NCBI RefSeq assembly: GCF_902499115.1 | Contig: NZ_CABVPN010000001.1 | Location: forward strand, 248,001-312,000 | DNA from: Burkholderia diffusa | GTDB lineage: Bacteria; Pseudomonadota; Gammaproteobacteria; Burkholderiales; Burkholderiaceae | Direction of reading: 5' to 3' | Length of the DNA: 64,000 bases | Shown here: one piece after another, positions 18,368 to 26,478 of the stretch | How the letters are laid out: each line of letters begins with the position of its first letter | How positions within the stretch are numbered: the stretch's first letter is position 1 | Position numbers and translations under genes: made by a program | The notes under the pieces: model-generated | What the model was told of the DNA's origin: nothing | The model's input: only the letters and a program-made list of their open reading frames with translations | Database searches by the model: none

Positions 18368-18967
18368 ATGATCAAACTGATCGTCGGCCTCGGCAATCCC
18401 GGGGCAGAATATACTGCGACGCGCCACAACGCCGGCTTCTGGCTGATCGACCAGCTCGCCCGCGAAGCAGGCGCGACGCTGCGCGACGAGCGCCGCTTCC
18501 ATGGCTTCTATGCGAAGGCGCGCCTGCACGGCGAGGAAGTCCACCTGCTCGAGCCGCAAACCTACATGAACCGCTCCGGCCAGTCGGTCGTCGCGCTCGC
18601 GAGCTTCTTCAAGATCCTGCCCGACCAGATCCTCGTCGCACACGACGAACTCGATCTGCCGCCCGGCACGGTGAAGCTGAAGCTCGGCGGCGGCAGCGGC
18701 GGTCACAACGGCCTGAAGGACATCACCGCGCATCTGTCGTCGCAGCAGTACTGGCGCCTGCGCATCGGCATCGGCCATCCGCGCGACCTGATCCCGGAAG
18801 GCGCGCGCGCCGGCGCGAAGCCCGACGTCGCGAACTTCGTGCTGAAGCCGCCGCGCCGCGAAGAGCAGGACGTGATCGACGCATCGATCGAGCGTGCGCT
18901 CGCCGTCATGCCGATGGTCGTCAAGGGCGAACTCGACCGCGCGACGATGCAGTTGCATCGCAACTGA
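18368..18967 (+). CDS. pth: Peptidyl-tRNA hydrolase
   Basis: Cleaves peptidyl-tRNA released from stalled ribosomes. The 199-aa protein has the Pth signatures VGLGNPGAEYTATRHNAGF (catalytic His), TYMNRSGQSV, and GGSGGHNGLKDI. The usual rplY-pth pairing is kept. Confidence 0.96.
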   Translation: MIKLIVGLGNPGAEYTATRHNAGFWLIDQLAREAGATLRDERRFHGFYAKARLHGEEVHLLEPQTYMNRSGQSVVALASFFKILPDQILVAHDELDLPPGTVKLKLGGGSGGHNGLKDITAHLSSQQYWRLRIGIGHPRDLIPEGARAGAKPDVANFVLKPPRREEQDVIDASIERALAVMPMVVKGELDRATMQLHRN

Positions 18968-19097
18968 CTGCGCACCGCACCGGCATGGTGCAACGTGCCG
19001 TCCGGCGCCGCCGGGCGGCGTCTCGGTCGTGCGCAATCGCGCACCGCCGCATCCACATGCGGTAATCTGGTTGTTTTTGCCCGTCAGGAGCCAAGCG

Positions 19098-20165
19098 GTG
19101 AGCCGTTACTGGAGCGACATCGTTCAGCAACTCGTGCCTTACGTGCCGGGCGAACAGCCCGCGCTCGCACACCCCGTCAAGCTGAACACCAACGAGAATC
19201 CCTATCCGCCTTCGCCGCGCGTCGTCGCGGCGATCGCACGCGAACTCGGCGACACCGGCGACACGCTGCGCCGCTATCCCGACCCGCTCGCGCGCGCACT
19301 GCGCGAGACGGTCGCGGCCCATCATCGCATCAAGCCCGAGCAGGTCTTCGTCGGCAACGGCTCCGACGAGGTGCTCGCGCACGCGTTCCAGGCACTGCTC
19401 AAGCATGACCGGCCGCTGCGCTTTCCCGATATTTCGTACAGCTTCTACCCGACCTACGCGCGCCTGTACGGTGTCGAGACCGCAATCGTGCCGCTCGCGG
19501 ACGACTTCTCGATCCGTGTCGAAGACTATCTCGACGATGTGGGCGGCGTGCTGTTTCCGAACCCGAACGCGCCGACCGGGCGCGCGCTGCCGCTCGCGGA
19601 CATTGAGCGGATTGCGGCCGCGAACCCGTCGTCGGTCGTGTTGATCGACGAGGCGTACGTCGATTTCGGCGCGCAATCCGCGATCACGCTGATCGACCGC
19701 CATCCGAACCTGCTCGTCGTGCACACGACGTCAAAGGCGCGCTCGCTCGCAGGCATGCGCGTCGGCTTCGCGTTCGGCGATGCGGCGTTGATCGACGCAC
19801 TGAATCGTGTGAAGGACAGCTTCAATTCCTATCCGCTCGACCGGCTCGCGCAGGTCGCCGCGCAGGCGGCATACGAGGACACCGACTACTTCGGTGCGAC
19901 CTGCCGACGCGTGATCGACAGCCGCGCGCGGCTCACGCACGCGCTGGAGGCACTCGGTTTCGACGTCGTGCCGTCGAGCGCGAATTTCGTGTTCGCGCGC
20001 CATCCCGCGCACGATGCGGGCACGATCGCGGCAAAGCTGAAGGATCGGGAAATTTTTGTACGGCACTTCCGGGCGCCACGCATCGACCAGCATTTGCGCA
20101 TCACCGTCGGCACCGACGCCGAATGCGACGCGCTCGTCGCGGCATTGCGCGACCTGATCGGCTGA
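19098..20165 (+). CDS. hisC: Histidinol-phosphate aminotransferase HisC
   Basis: PLP-dependent class I/II aminotransferase of histidine synthesis. The 355-aa product shows LNTNENPYPPSP near the start, FVGNGSDEVLA, the PLP-binding LIDEAYVDFG, and the Schiff-base lysine in TTSKARSLAGMRVGF. A GTG start at 19098 with AGGAG upstream begins MSRYWSDIVQQL. It is outside a his operon, so it may be one of several HisC paralogues. Confidence 0.93.
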   Translation: MSRYWSDIVQQLVPYVPGEQPALAHPVKLNTNENPYPPSPRVVAAIARELGDTGDTLRRYPDPLARALRETVAAHHRIKPEQVFVGNGSDEVLAHAFQALLKHDRPLRFPDISYSFYPTYARLYGVETAIVPLADDFSIRVEDYLDDVGGVLFPNPNAPTGRALPLADIERIAAANPSSVVLIDEAYVDFGAQSAITLIDRHPNLLVVHTTSKARSLAGMRVGFAFGDAALIDALNRVKDSFNSYPLDRLAQVAAQAAYEDTDYFGATCRRVIDSRARLTHALEALGFDVVPSSANFVFARHPAHDAGTIAAKLKDREIFVRHFRAPRIDQHLRITVGTDAECDALVAALRDLIG

Positions 20166-20183
20166 AGCGAAGGGAGAAGTGGA

Positions 20184-20205
20184 ACCGGCGCCGAACGGCG
20201 CCGGT
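20184..20205. terminator. Hairpin between convergent hisC and ferredoxin genes
   Basis: ACCGGCGCC-GAAC-GGCGCCGGT is a perfect nine-bp stem in the 81-base gap between the two stops. No T run follows, so termination strength is uncertain. Confidence 0.5.
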
Positions 20206-20246
20206 CAGGGAATTCATGACGTTGCGACGCGCGCGTCACCACACGG

Positions 20247-20513
20247 TCACTGCGCGTCGTCGCCCTTCGCGGCGGTCAACGCGTGATACTTCGCCATCAA
20301 CTGCGCGTGCGATTCCTCATGCTGCGGATCGCGCGGAATGCATTCGACCGGACACACCTGCTGGCATTGCGGTTCGTCGAAATGGCCGACGCACTCGGTG
20401 CACTTGTTGGGGTCGATCACGTAGATATCCGGGCCCATCGAAATCGCGCCGTTCGGGCACTCTGGCTCGCACACGTCGCAATTGATGCACTCGTCGGTAA
20501 TCATCAGGGCCAT
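20247..20513 (-). CDS. 2[4Fe-4S] ferredoxin, YfhL type, with island-supplied 5' end
   Basis: Small electron carrier of 88 aa. Two cluster motifs are intact: CINCDVCEPECP and CTECVGHFDEPQCQQVCP (with the insert typical of YfhL/Alvin-type ferredoxins). The 28-bp attL repeat covers codons 3-12. The first residues (MAL) and everything upstream come from the island; the displaced native start (MSL) remains at 34124. AGGA lies 14 bases before the ATG, so translation strength may differ from the original; ATG at 20504 is another start. Confidence 0.92.
   Translation of the reverse strand: MALMITDECINCDVCEPECPNGAISMGPDIYVIDPNKCTECVGHFDEPQCQQVCPVECIPRDPQHEESHAQLMAKYHALTAAKGDDAQ
20479..20506. repeat. 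attL: 28-bp direct repeat, left end of island
   Basis: Identical to 34090-34117. It begins CAATTGATGCACTCG and ends GGTAATCATCA, and lies inside the 5' coding part of the ferredoxin gene. It is the core recombination site duplicated on insertion. Confidence 0.93.
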
Positions 20514-20545
20514 GCTTGAACCAACTTTCCTAGAAAAAACAATAC

Positions 20546-20551
20546 ATTATA
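20546..20551 (-). promoter_or_regulatory. Island-borne -10 element (TATAAT) driving ferredoxin
   Basis: A perfect TATAAT on the minus strand lies 33 bases upstream of the new ferredoxin ATG, inside island DNA. The -35 is weak (GACCGT region). It would replace the transcription lost when coaD was separated from the gene. Confidence 0.5.
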
Positions 20552-20602
20552 GCTTTTCAGCCTTCCGCACGGTCGTGCTAAATTCCCCGAAATCCATGTT
20601 TT

Positions 20603-20621
20603 TGAGTTGCGGCTGAGTTGC
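20603..20621 (+). repeat. Left pair of TGAGTTGC arm-type repeats
   Basis: TGAGTTGC at 20603-20610 and 20614-20621, 11 bp apart. The same pair with the same spacing and orientation is at 33994-34012 by the integrase. Likely integrase arm-binding sites. Confidence 0.6.
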
Positions 20622-20696
20622 ACAGGTGTTGCAGATTTTGCAGCGCGCAAAGTCGAGATAGCACGCCACGCCATGAGCAACAAGACGTTTTCAGCA

Positions 20697-20774
20697 CAAT
20701 TGCGACGTATGCGAGCCCGAGTGCCCGAACGGCGCGATTTCGATGGGCCCGGAAATCGACGTGGTCGATCCGAC
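20697..20774 (+). pseudogene. Inverted, diverged ferredoxin fragment
   Basis: This plus-strand stretch reads NCDVCEPECPNGAISMGP then EIDVVDPT, matching codons 11-37 of the ferredoxin at 20247-20513 but in the opposite orientation and with several base changes. It begins exactly at CAATTG, the palindromic end of the att core. It has no start and soon loses similarity. It is probably host DNA captured from another Burkholderiales genome in an earlier integration or faulty excision. Confidence 0.8.
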
Positions 20775-20797
20775 ACGGCTCAGCAGTAACCAGCAAT

Positions 20798-20813
20798 TGT
20801 CGGTCAACCGACA
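20798..20813. repeat. Island palindrome copy 1 (TGTCGGT-CA-ACCGACA)
   Basis: Perfect seven-base arms. First of six related palindromes; it precedes the module at 20939-24381 and lies just after the ferredoxin fragment. Confidence 0.75.
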
Positions 20814-20938
20814 TAGCAGATCTCAGAAATCGCCGCCAAGCCACTGCTACCAGTGCTCTTCTGCTGATGAGCACGTCGTTGCAGTTACGTCTGAACCCCC
20901 GTAGTATTTCCCCATATCAAAAAAAGCTACGGGGCTAT

Positions 20939-21847
20939 ATGGCTGGTTTTCGCTATTACAACGTGCAGTTGCTTCCCATCAACGTGCACGAGCGGGGCGA
21001 CGTCGGGAAAAAAGGGTATCAAACGTTTTTCGCCGGTCTGAAACAACGCGTCGTCAAGGCGGTACAGGATCGCCGAGTTGAGGCAATCGCATACGGCCTT
21101 CGGAGCGGCCTACTCTTTTCGGCCTTCACCGTTGAGCCCGCCGACGATTACGCTCGCGGCAAATTTCTGAAATTCGACGTTGCCGAATCGGTCATAGACA
21201 TCTACACCAGCCAGACCGTGTTCACGGCTTCCCCTGGCGCGAGCGCTCACCCGACGTACTTCCGGTTCGCCTTCGACTATGATCGGCACATCTTGGCAAT
21301 CGAAGACACGCAGGGTCGGCTACCGTCGACTGGACAACTGATCAAGGCTTTATCGCATCTGCTTGAGCCGGTCCGATCTGACCTCTACCCAGAATACATT
21401 CTGACGATTGATCAGCTTACCGCAAGCGACGCCGTACAAAAAGTCTTTAAGGAAGCAAAGGGCTTCAGACGTGTTCACGTGACGGTCACGTTCGCAAATT
21501 CGGACAAATTCGTCCAGAGCTTGCAGAAAGAGCTTCGTGACAAGAATATCCATCAGGTTGAGCATATCGAAAAGGCGAGCAAGGGCAGCCTTATGGATTC
21601 ACCAACCGAGTTCGGGAAATTCCTCTTGCAAATCGCTCAACGTTATGGGAACGCATCAATAAATTACGTCGCGGGCCAAGGGAAAACCCTGAAACGAAAA
21701 ATCTTTCGCATGAAGGATCACCCTGTTAGGCAAATCCTCAAGGAAGGAAAGAAGGAAACCGAACCTCAGTTCATCGATCGCGTATTCCAATCAATTCCCG
21801 GTGCCGAAAAGAAAGCCAGCGCGCCCGTAAACGACGCTCACGATTGA
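20939..21847 (+). CDS. Unknown soluble protein, DUF4747-like, first gene of a two-gene unit
   Basis: About 302 aa from the ATG at 20939 (MAGFRYYNVQLLPINV), which has a GGGG eight bases upstream; an ATG at 20867 would add 24 residues. No membrane segment or signal peptide. Its N-terminal pattern (RYYNVQLLPI, then IAYGLRSGLLFSAF, then HILAIEDTQGRLPS) recalls, from memory, the uncharacterised DUF4747 family of about 280-315 aa; this needs a profile search. Its end overlaps or abuts the start of a membrane protein gene. No catalytic motif was recognised. The setting in a defence island makes an anti-phage role possible. Confidence 0.7.
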   Translation: MAGFRYYNVQLLPINVHERGDVGKKGYQTFFAGLKQRVVKAVQDRRVEAIAYGLRSGLLFSAFTVEPADDYARGKFLKFDVAESVIDIYTSQTVFTASPGASAHPTYFRFAFDYDRHILAIEDTQGRLPSTGQLIKALSHLLEPVRSDLYPEYILTIDQLTASDAVQKVFKEAKGFRRVHVTVTFANSDKFVQSLQKELRDKNIHQVEHIEKASKGSLMDSPTEFGKFLLQIAQRYGNASINYVAGQGKTLKRKIFRMKDHPVRQILKEGKKETEPQFIDRVFQSIPGAEKKASAPVNDAHD

Positions 21848-21855
21848 ACGCAAAA

Positions 21856-22479
21856 ATGTGGGACTCCATCCATCGATTTCTGTATGCGCTCTTGATCCGG
21901 GTTCCGATCTTGGGAGATGTCGTTCTCATCGTGAACGGTTACGCTTATGAGGGTGAGCACGACGCACTGGTGAGATTCGCACCGCCAATGCACTGGTTTC
22001 GTCGAATTGTTCCGAAGCTCGTGCTATCTGGGCTTTTTGCAATTTGGATCACATGCAAGCTAACGTCGCACTTCAGCAAGCTCCCAGATCCGGCGACCAA
22101 GTTTACCGACATGCTAACTGGCATATTTCCCAATCTGCTTGGCTTCGGAATTGGGGTTTATGCGTTAATTTTCGCCCTACCCGAGTCTTTCTTTAAGTCT
22201 TTGCGAGGGGAGCGAAAAACAACGACGCAGACCGCTGGGCAGCCGAGTTCACCGCAAGCAAATTCCGAAACGCCTCCAAACATGATTAATGCGGATATGG
22301 CGTATCCGCTGGTCATGATAGCACTATCGATCGCTTTCGGTGCTTTCGTACAGTTCTTCATGACCATTTTGAGCTTCTATGTCTCAGTGTGGCTGCTTTC
22401 ATACTGCTTCGTCCTGATGCTTGAGCTGATCAGCCTAATTTACGTTTCCGCCTATAAGTCGATCAGTGACAAGCAGTGA
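21856..22479 (+). CDS. Predicted multi-pass membrane protein, partner of the upstream gene
   Basis: About 207 aa with four likely membrane segments: around residues 55-72 (KLVLSGLFAIWITC), 88-112 (FPNLLGFGIGVYALIFALP) and two close together near the C-terminus (LVMIALSIAFGAFVQFF and FYVSVWLLSYCFVLMLEL). A polar loop of about 40 residues separates the pairs. A TTG at 21844 would overlap the previous stop as TTGA; ATG at 21856 lies nine bases after that stop. Either way the two genes are probably translated together. No family recognised; a membrane effector is one possibility. Confidence 0.75.
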   Translation: MWDSIHRFLYALLIRVPILGDVVLIVNGYAYEGEHDALVRFAPPMHWFRRIVPKLVLSGLFAIWITCKLTSHFSKLPDPATKFTDMLTGIFPNLLGFGIGVYALIFALPESFFKSLRGERKTTTQTAGQPSSPQANSETPPNMINADMAYPLVMIALSIAFGAFVQFFMTILSFYVSVWLLSYCFVLMLELISLIYVSAYKSISDKQ

Positions 22480-22730
22480 AAAATGCGGCGAAACCGCGTC
22501 GTATGTGAATCCGCCACAAGTCCACGGAAGGTCTGTCAAACCAGCGCCTCGCTGCCTGCGACTGTCCATGTAATCGACATTTCCCCTACGGTTGGCCCAA
22601 CGAGCCGCCAAGCGTTTCTCTAGCCGAATCGACACCAGCGCAGCCTCACGCTAAAGCAAAGCGCCAGAACGCCGTTAAATCGATGCGGCAGCACGGCACG
22701 CGTCCTCCTCCGAAATTTCCTCAACATCTC

Positions 22731-23378
22731 ATGATTGACACCGTACTTACACGCAAATTCGGCGAACCTTTCCCAATCTTTGACTCGATCGAAGCGGCAT
22801 CCGACGCAATCATAAAAGCGGCGTTTCGTCTCTACGTTGTGATGAACCCCAATCATTCGGCAGACGATTTTCTAACGGAAATCCTCATACCTATAGCGCA
22901 GTCATCGCCTGAAAATCCCGCGCAGATCGAGGTTCGCGCATTCCAGAACCACTCGAAGCACTCATTCATGATCTACATGCGGGCAATCTGCCATGCCTGC
23001 GCATACGTGCAGGCGGCGCGCAACGCTCACGAGGAAGGCCGCGACCGCGAAGGATGGTCCCATATCGCCAACGCACACTATCTTCTGGGGTTCGCAGAGG
23101 GCGTTTTCGCGCTGGAACCTGCGCTGGTTGGTGTCATCTCGCGCCAAGGCAAGGCGGGCTCGACGGCGCGTAACGAAAAATATGACGCGTTGCGCCAATT
23201 CGCACGTGAGCTTGCTAAAAAGGGGGGCTACCCAAGCAAGCGTAATGCCGCGTTGTCCATCAAGCCGATGGTTCTAGCCAAAGCGAAAGCCGATGGAAAA
23301 GTAAATCTATCAGAAGCGCAGGCGGAACGCACCATTACCAAGTGGCTTGACGGTATGACGTTTGCCCGCAAACAGTGA
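22731..23378 (+). CDS. Unknown island protein
   Basis: 215 aa from ATG 22731 (MIDTVLTRKFGEPF); the same frame is open from an ATG at 22683, but those extra residues look non-coding. Neither start has a good ribosome binding site. No signal peptide or membrane segment. The C-terminal half is rich in Lys/Ala helices (KPMVLAKAKADGKVNLSEAQAERT), as in small DNA- or RNA-binding proteins. No domain was recognised. Confidence 0.65.
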   Translation: MIDTVLTRKFGEPFPIFDSIEAASDAIIKAAFRLYVVMNPNHSADDFLTEILIPIAQSSPENPAQIEVRAFQNHSKHSFMIYMRAICHACAYVQAARNAHEEGRDREGWSHIANAHYLLGFAEGVFALEPALVGVISRQGKAGSTARNEKYDALRQFARELAKKGGYPSKRNAALSIKPMVLAKAKADGKVNLSEAQAERTITKWLDGMTFARKQ

Positions 23379-23454
23379 ACCACTTACAGGCGAACGGTGT
23401 ACGTGATGTAGAACACGGGATATTTTTTAAAGCCGCTCCGAAATAAAGTTTTCC

Positions 23455-23476
23455 TTGTCGATTAACTGATCGACAA
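23455..23476. promoter_or_regulatory. Inverted repeat upstream of the 23503 gene, candidate operator
   Basis: TTGTCGAT-N6-ATCGACAA has perfect eight-base arms and ends 26 bases before the ATG, where a promoter should be. It resembles the TGTCGG palindromes but differs in the core, so it may be a separate operator. Confidence 0.45.
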
Positions 23477-23502
23477 TTATCTTAACTTTACAGGAGAATT
23501 TC

Positions 23503-24381
23503 ATGAACGCCTCCGCACAAATTTCGCGCATTACAAGTCGACGTAGACATAACCTCAAGGGCAATCCCATGATTGCCCGCATCAAGATCGGCAGTCGCGA
23601 TACACTGAACGTCAAGTGCAAAACGGAAAGTCGATCGCAAACGTCCGAGCCTCCCGAGCAACCAACTACCAACAGCAAAAATTACGTCCGCCCCGCCTTT
23701 GATAAAGGCACTGTTCTACCGCAGTTTCGCGCCGCCCTTTCTGAAATTTCTGATCTCGGGAAGGAGATTACTGAAGTCGAGGAGGAATTTCGAACAAACA
23801 TTCAGGATCGCGCTATTGCAGGGTTAGCGAAGATTCTTGAAGTACGCCGCGCATATTTCGATTCCGCCACCCCTGAGATCAGCAAAGTACTTCTCGACGA
23901 TCTATATCAGCAGTGTAAAAACCATGGCCTCAAAGGTCGCACGATTAGAACGACCGAATTTCATCTTCTCTCGCGCTTGCTACGTAAATCGGATCGGAAA
24001 CAGGCATCTGCCGACGCGAAAATCTTGATTCGAGCACACAACGAAGGACAATCGTCGGAGACTTTTCCTGAGTGGGTGAAGAAGCTTAATGGGCTAAACG
24101 CGATCAGAAAAGATATCGAATCTCACGAGAAGGGAAATCGCTCTAGTAAAGCTCGGAACGAGCTAGCTCATATCAAAAGGCAACTTTATGCGAGCGTGAA
24201 GAAAGGAACGGGATTTTGGTCTAGCCGCTTAGTCTTTCCATTTGATGGCCCACACGATACTTGGACTGAATTGCTTCCGGAAGACAACTCATGGACAACG
24301 GTACTCGTCAAGAGAGAAGGGAATCAAGTGAAACTCTATGCTCTGCCGGCAGATGATAGTGATTCGCCGGCATCAACATAG
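23503..24381 (+). CDS. Unknown island protein
   Basis: 292 aa; CAGGAGA sits just upstream of the ATG, a clear ribosome binding site. The first 55 residues are basic and then Ser/Pro/Thr-rich, likely disordered. The middle (about 75-210) is charged and helical (EITEVEEEFRTNIQDRA), and the last 60 residues look beta-rich (FWSSRLVFPFDGPHDTW). No membrane segment. I do not recognise a family. It is the last gene before palindrome copy 2. Confidence 0.7.
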   Translation: MNASAQISRITSRRRHNLKGNPMIARIKIGSRDTLNVKCKTESRSQTSEPPEQPTTNSKNYVRPAFDKGTVLPQFRAALSEISDLGKEITEVEEEFRTNIQDRAIAGLAKILEVRRAYFDSATPEISKVLLDDLYQQCKNHGLKGRTIRTTEFHLLSRLLRKSDRKQASADAKILIRAHNEGQSSETFPEWVKKLNGLNAIRKDIESHEKGNRSSKARNELAHIKRQLYASVKKGTGFWSSRLVFPFDGPHDTWTELLPEDNSWTTVLVKREGNQVKLYALPADDSDSPAST

Positions 24382-24449
24382 CCCACGTCGTGAAATTTTT
24401 AGGCTCCCCAGCTGATAATCGTCGGCGCCTTAAACTGAACTCATGCGGT

Positions 24450-24474
24450 GGAATGTCGGCCGGACCGACATTCC
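24450..24474. repeat. Island palindrome copy 2
   Basis: GGAATGTCGG-CCGGA-CCGACATTCC has ten-base perfect arms, the longest in the set. It lies 68 bases after a gene stop and 238 bases before the next gene. Confidence 0.75.
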
Positions 24475-24712
24475 GAGCAACGACGAACATCGTCCACAAC
24501 CGTGCCGGTGCTCGTTAAACAGAGAGGCGAACCGGGACGCCCGACTGCCCTGCTTTTCTTACGGAACCGTTAGATTAGACCTTGGGGAGTAGCAAGCCAA
24601 AATCTCGTGCCTGCAAGCGACGCTCGCCGCTCTTGCGCTTGGCTCTGAATACGCTATACTTTTTATATCGTTATAAATTTCATACCAGAACAGCCCTAAT
24701 CCGGCCCACGCC

Positions 24713-25180
24713 ATGCGCGACTACCCACGGCAAGATATGTACGCGATCACCCACTTTCACAATTTCATGTCCTTGTACCAAGGACGCTTCGCAACCGCCC
24801 TTGCGAAAACCCTCAATACATCGGTGTTCGCAGCAAGTGCCCTCGACATCGCGCTGGCGACAGGTGCTATCTCACTCGACAAGCTGCATCTGCTGCTAGG
24901 ATGCAGCCGAGGTCAGGCGATCGGCGGCGCTTTCGATCTGCAGGAACAGGGACTCGCCAAGGACATCGAATCCACGAAAAGCCAGAGTGGGGAATACTTC
25001 CTCGTTCCCATCGATGAGCGATGCGAGGCCGCCCGGCTCTACCGGACAAAGCTGGAAAAATTGAGCCGACAGCAGGGCTTGTCTGATGCCTTCGACAAAA
25101 CGCTGCCCGCTTTACAGGCAATCTTCCTGGAAGCGCTGTCCGCAATGGAAAGCAAACATATCAATCAAAGCTCATCCTGA
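24713..25180 (+). CDS. Unknown protein, possible winged-helix DNA-binding protein
   Basis: 155 aa, mostly helical. The segment ALATGAISLDKLHLLLGCSRGQAIGGAFDLQEQGLAKDIES looks like a MarR-style helix-turn-helix plus wing, but I cannot confirm it. ATG at 24737 is an alternative start. An AT-rich promoter-like stretch (TATACT then TTATAAATTT) lies just upstream. It runs convergent with the membrane protein gene at 25172-25774 and overlaps it by nine bases. Confidence 0.6.
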   Translation: MRDYPRQDMYAITHFHNFMSLYQGRFATALAKTLNTSVFAASALDIALATGAISLDKLHLLLGCSRGQAIGGAFDLQEQGLAKDIESTKSQSGEYFLVPIDERCEAARLYRTKLEKLSRQQGLSDAFDKTLPALQAIFLEALSAMESKHINQSSS

Positions 25181-25774
25181 TACGATCCGTTTGTCCCCGT
25201 CGGCACCGTCTTTCCGCGTCATGTTGCGACGCTCGGCCGGGCTTGGAAGTACCGACAGCAGTATCTTGATGGTGTACAGGATGATTAGAGTGCCTGACAG
25301 GTCACCGACGAACATGGCAAAGAATCGTTCGCCAATGTTCGTCGTTTGCCCGCGCAACGCCAACCAGATGTTAGTCAACAGCGGATTCGCAACGGAAAAG
25401 GCAAGGGCTAGGACAAGCAATCGCTTCGGCGTGAGATTGGTCAGCGAGGCATGCAGGCCGTAATGCTCTCTTGCAAGCCGGTATGTCGCATAGGGAGCAA
25501 CCGTCGCAATGATGCCACCAGCTATCGAGCGGATCGGATCGTTAGGAAAGAAGTACAGGAAGTCCACCAGCCAGCTTGCTACAAGCAGGCCGATAGCGCC
25601 ATCGCTACCGAGCAGCAATGTCGCAAGAAGCCTGACGCCCGACGGCAAGTAGATCCAGTTCACGCCACGCACGAACTCCGAATGCGTGAACACCTCTTGA
25701 TTCACCCAGAGCGAAACAACGAAAACCAAGGCTGTGCCGATGACCGATGCGAACCGTAAGCGCCAGTTGCTCAT
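25172..25774 (-). CDS. Predicted integral membrane protein, MASE1-like
   Basis: About 200 aa from the ATG at 25774 (MSNWRLRFASVIG); longer in-frame starts up to 25882 look non-coding. It has about six hydrophobic segments, with NWIYLPSGVRLLATLLLG and a W-L-V-D-F-L-Y-F-F stretch reminiscent of MASE1-type sensory membrane domains, but no signalling output domain follows. It is divergent from the MarR-like gene at 25876 and could be its target. Function unknown. Confidence 0.65.
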   Translation of the reverse strand: MSNWRLRFASVIGTALVFVVSLWVNQEVFTHSEFVRGVNWIYLPSGVRLLATLLLGSDGAIGLLVASWLVDFLYFFPNDPIRSIAGGIIATVAPYATYRLAREHYGLHASLTNLTPKRLLVLALAFSVANPLLTNIWLALRGQTTNIGERFFAMFVGDLSGTLIILYTIKILLSVLPSPAERRNMTRKDGADGDKRIVSG

Positions 25775-25875
25775 TGAAGTACAATTCCCCGTTCCGATGT
25801 ACACCGCCGACGCATCGATCTTCGTTTTCCGTACGGCGGTGTTAGCGTTCTGGTCAACGGAGCGTCGGACTCGAT

Positions 25876-26223
25876 ATGACACGCCCTGCTGATATCTACC
25901 TACGCTTTCTGCAACTTACTGAAGCCCTGCGCGGACTACCGTCGCTACCGGCGCTTGACCCACTCGAAGAAAAGATCCTTGAGTTCGTTGCTCGCATGAC
26001 GCAAAAAAACGAGCGTCTCTCCGTACGCGACATGATGGCACAGAGTGATCTCGGTTCGCCGGCAACACTGCACGCCCGACTCAAGTCGATGCGTGAAAAA
26101 GGCTGGCTCACACTTGGCGACACCGACGACTCGCGGCGCAAACAGATCGAACTCACTCCTGCCGCCCTAAAGCATTTCGATAAACTCGCCGAAGCGTTCG
26201 CCAGAGCCGCCAAGGGTACCTGA
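25876..26223 (+). CDS. Small winged-helix (MarR-like) regulator
   Basis: 115 aa. After an N-terminal helix, the pattern LDPLEEKILEFVARMTQ, LSVRDMMAQSDLGSPATLHARLKSMREKGWL and a short wing DTDDSRRKQIELTPAAL is that of a MarR-type winged helix. It is shorter than full MarR proteins. The stop is 11 bases before palindrome copy 3. It may regulate the divergent membrane protein gene. Confidence 0.78.
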   Translation: MTRPADIYLRFLQLTEALRGLPSLPALDPLEEKILEFVARMTQKNERLSVRDMMAQSDLGSPATLHARLKSMREKGWLTLGDTDDSRRKQIELTPAALKHFDKLAEAFARAAKGT

Positions 26224-26234
26224 CTTCCCTCTGG

Positions 26235-26255
26235 ATTGTCGGTTAAACCGACAAT
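26235..26255. repeat. Island palindrome copy 3
   Basis: ATTGTCGGTT-A-AACCGACAAT has ten-base perfect arms around one base. It is followed about 16 bases later by CGGAAATTT, which also follows copy 4 at similar distance. Confidence 0.78.
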
Positions 26256-26276
26256 TCGATCCGCCGCTCCGGAAAT

Positions 26277-26456
26277 TTACCGAACGGGCTTCATAGTGCC
26301 GTGACCTCCGCAACGCAAGCAACCGTCGTTGCTGCTCCAATTGTGGTTCGTACAGCGATGATCGCGGCATCCGACAGCGCCGCATTTCATGCAACGGTAG
26401 AGCGTCGCAGAGTGTTGACCTGCCTGATTGGGAATGCGACCTGCGCAACTTGCCAT
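26277..26456 (-). CDS. Small zinc-ribbon-like protein
   Basis: 59 aa from the ATG at 26456 (MASCAGRIPNQ). Two CxxC pairs (CMKC and CLRC) plus C/H residues between them (CRDHRCTNH) suggest a zinc-binding fold. It is the third gene of a minus-strand operon led by the short tyrosine recombinase, 22 bases after the second gene. Confidence 0.6.
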   Translation of the reverse strand: MASCAGRIPNQAGQHSATLYRCMKCGAVGCRDHRCTNHNWSSNDGCLRCGGHGTMKPVR

Positions 26457-26478
26457 GAGATTTTTCTCCGTAGGTTTT

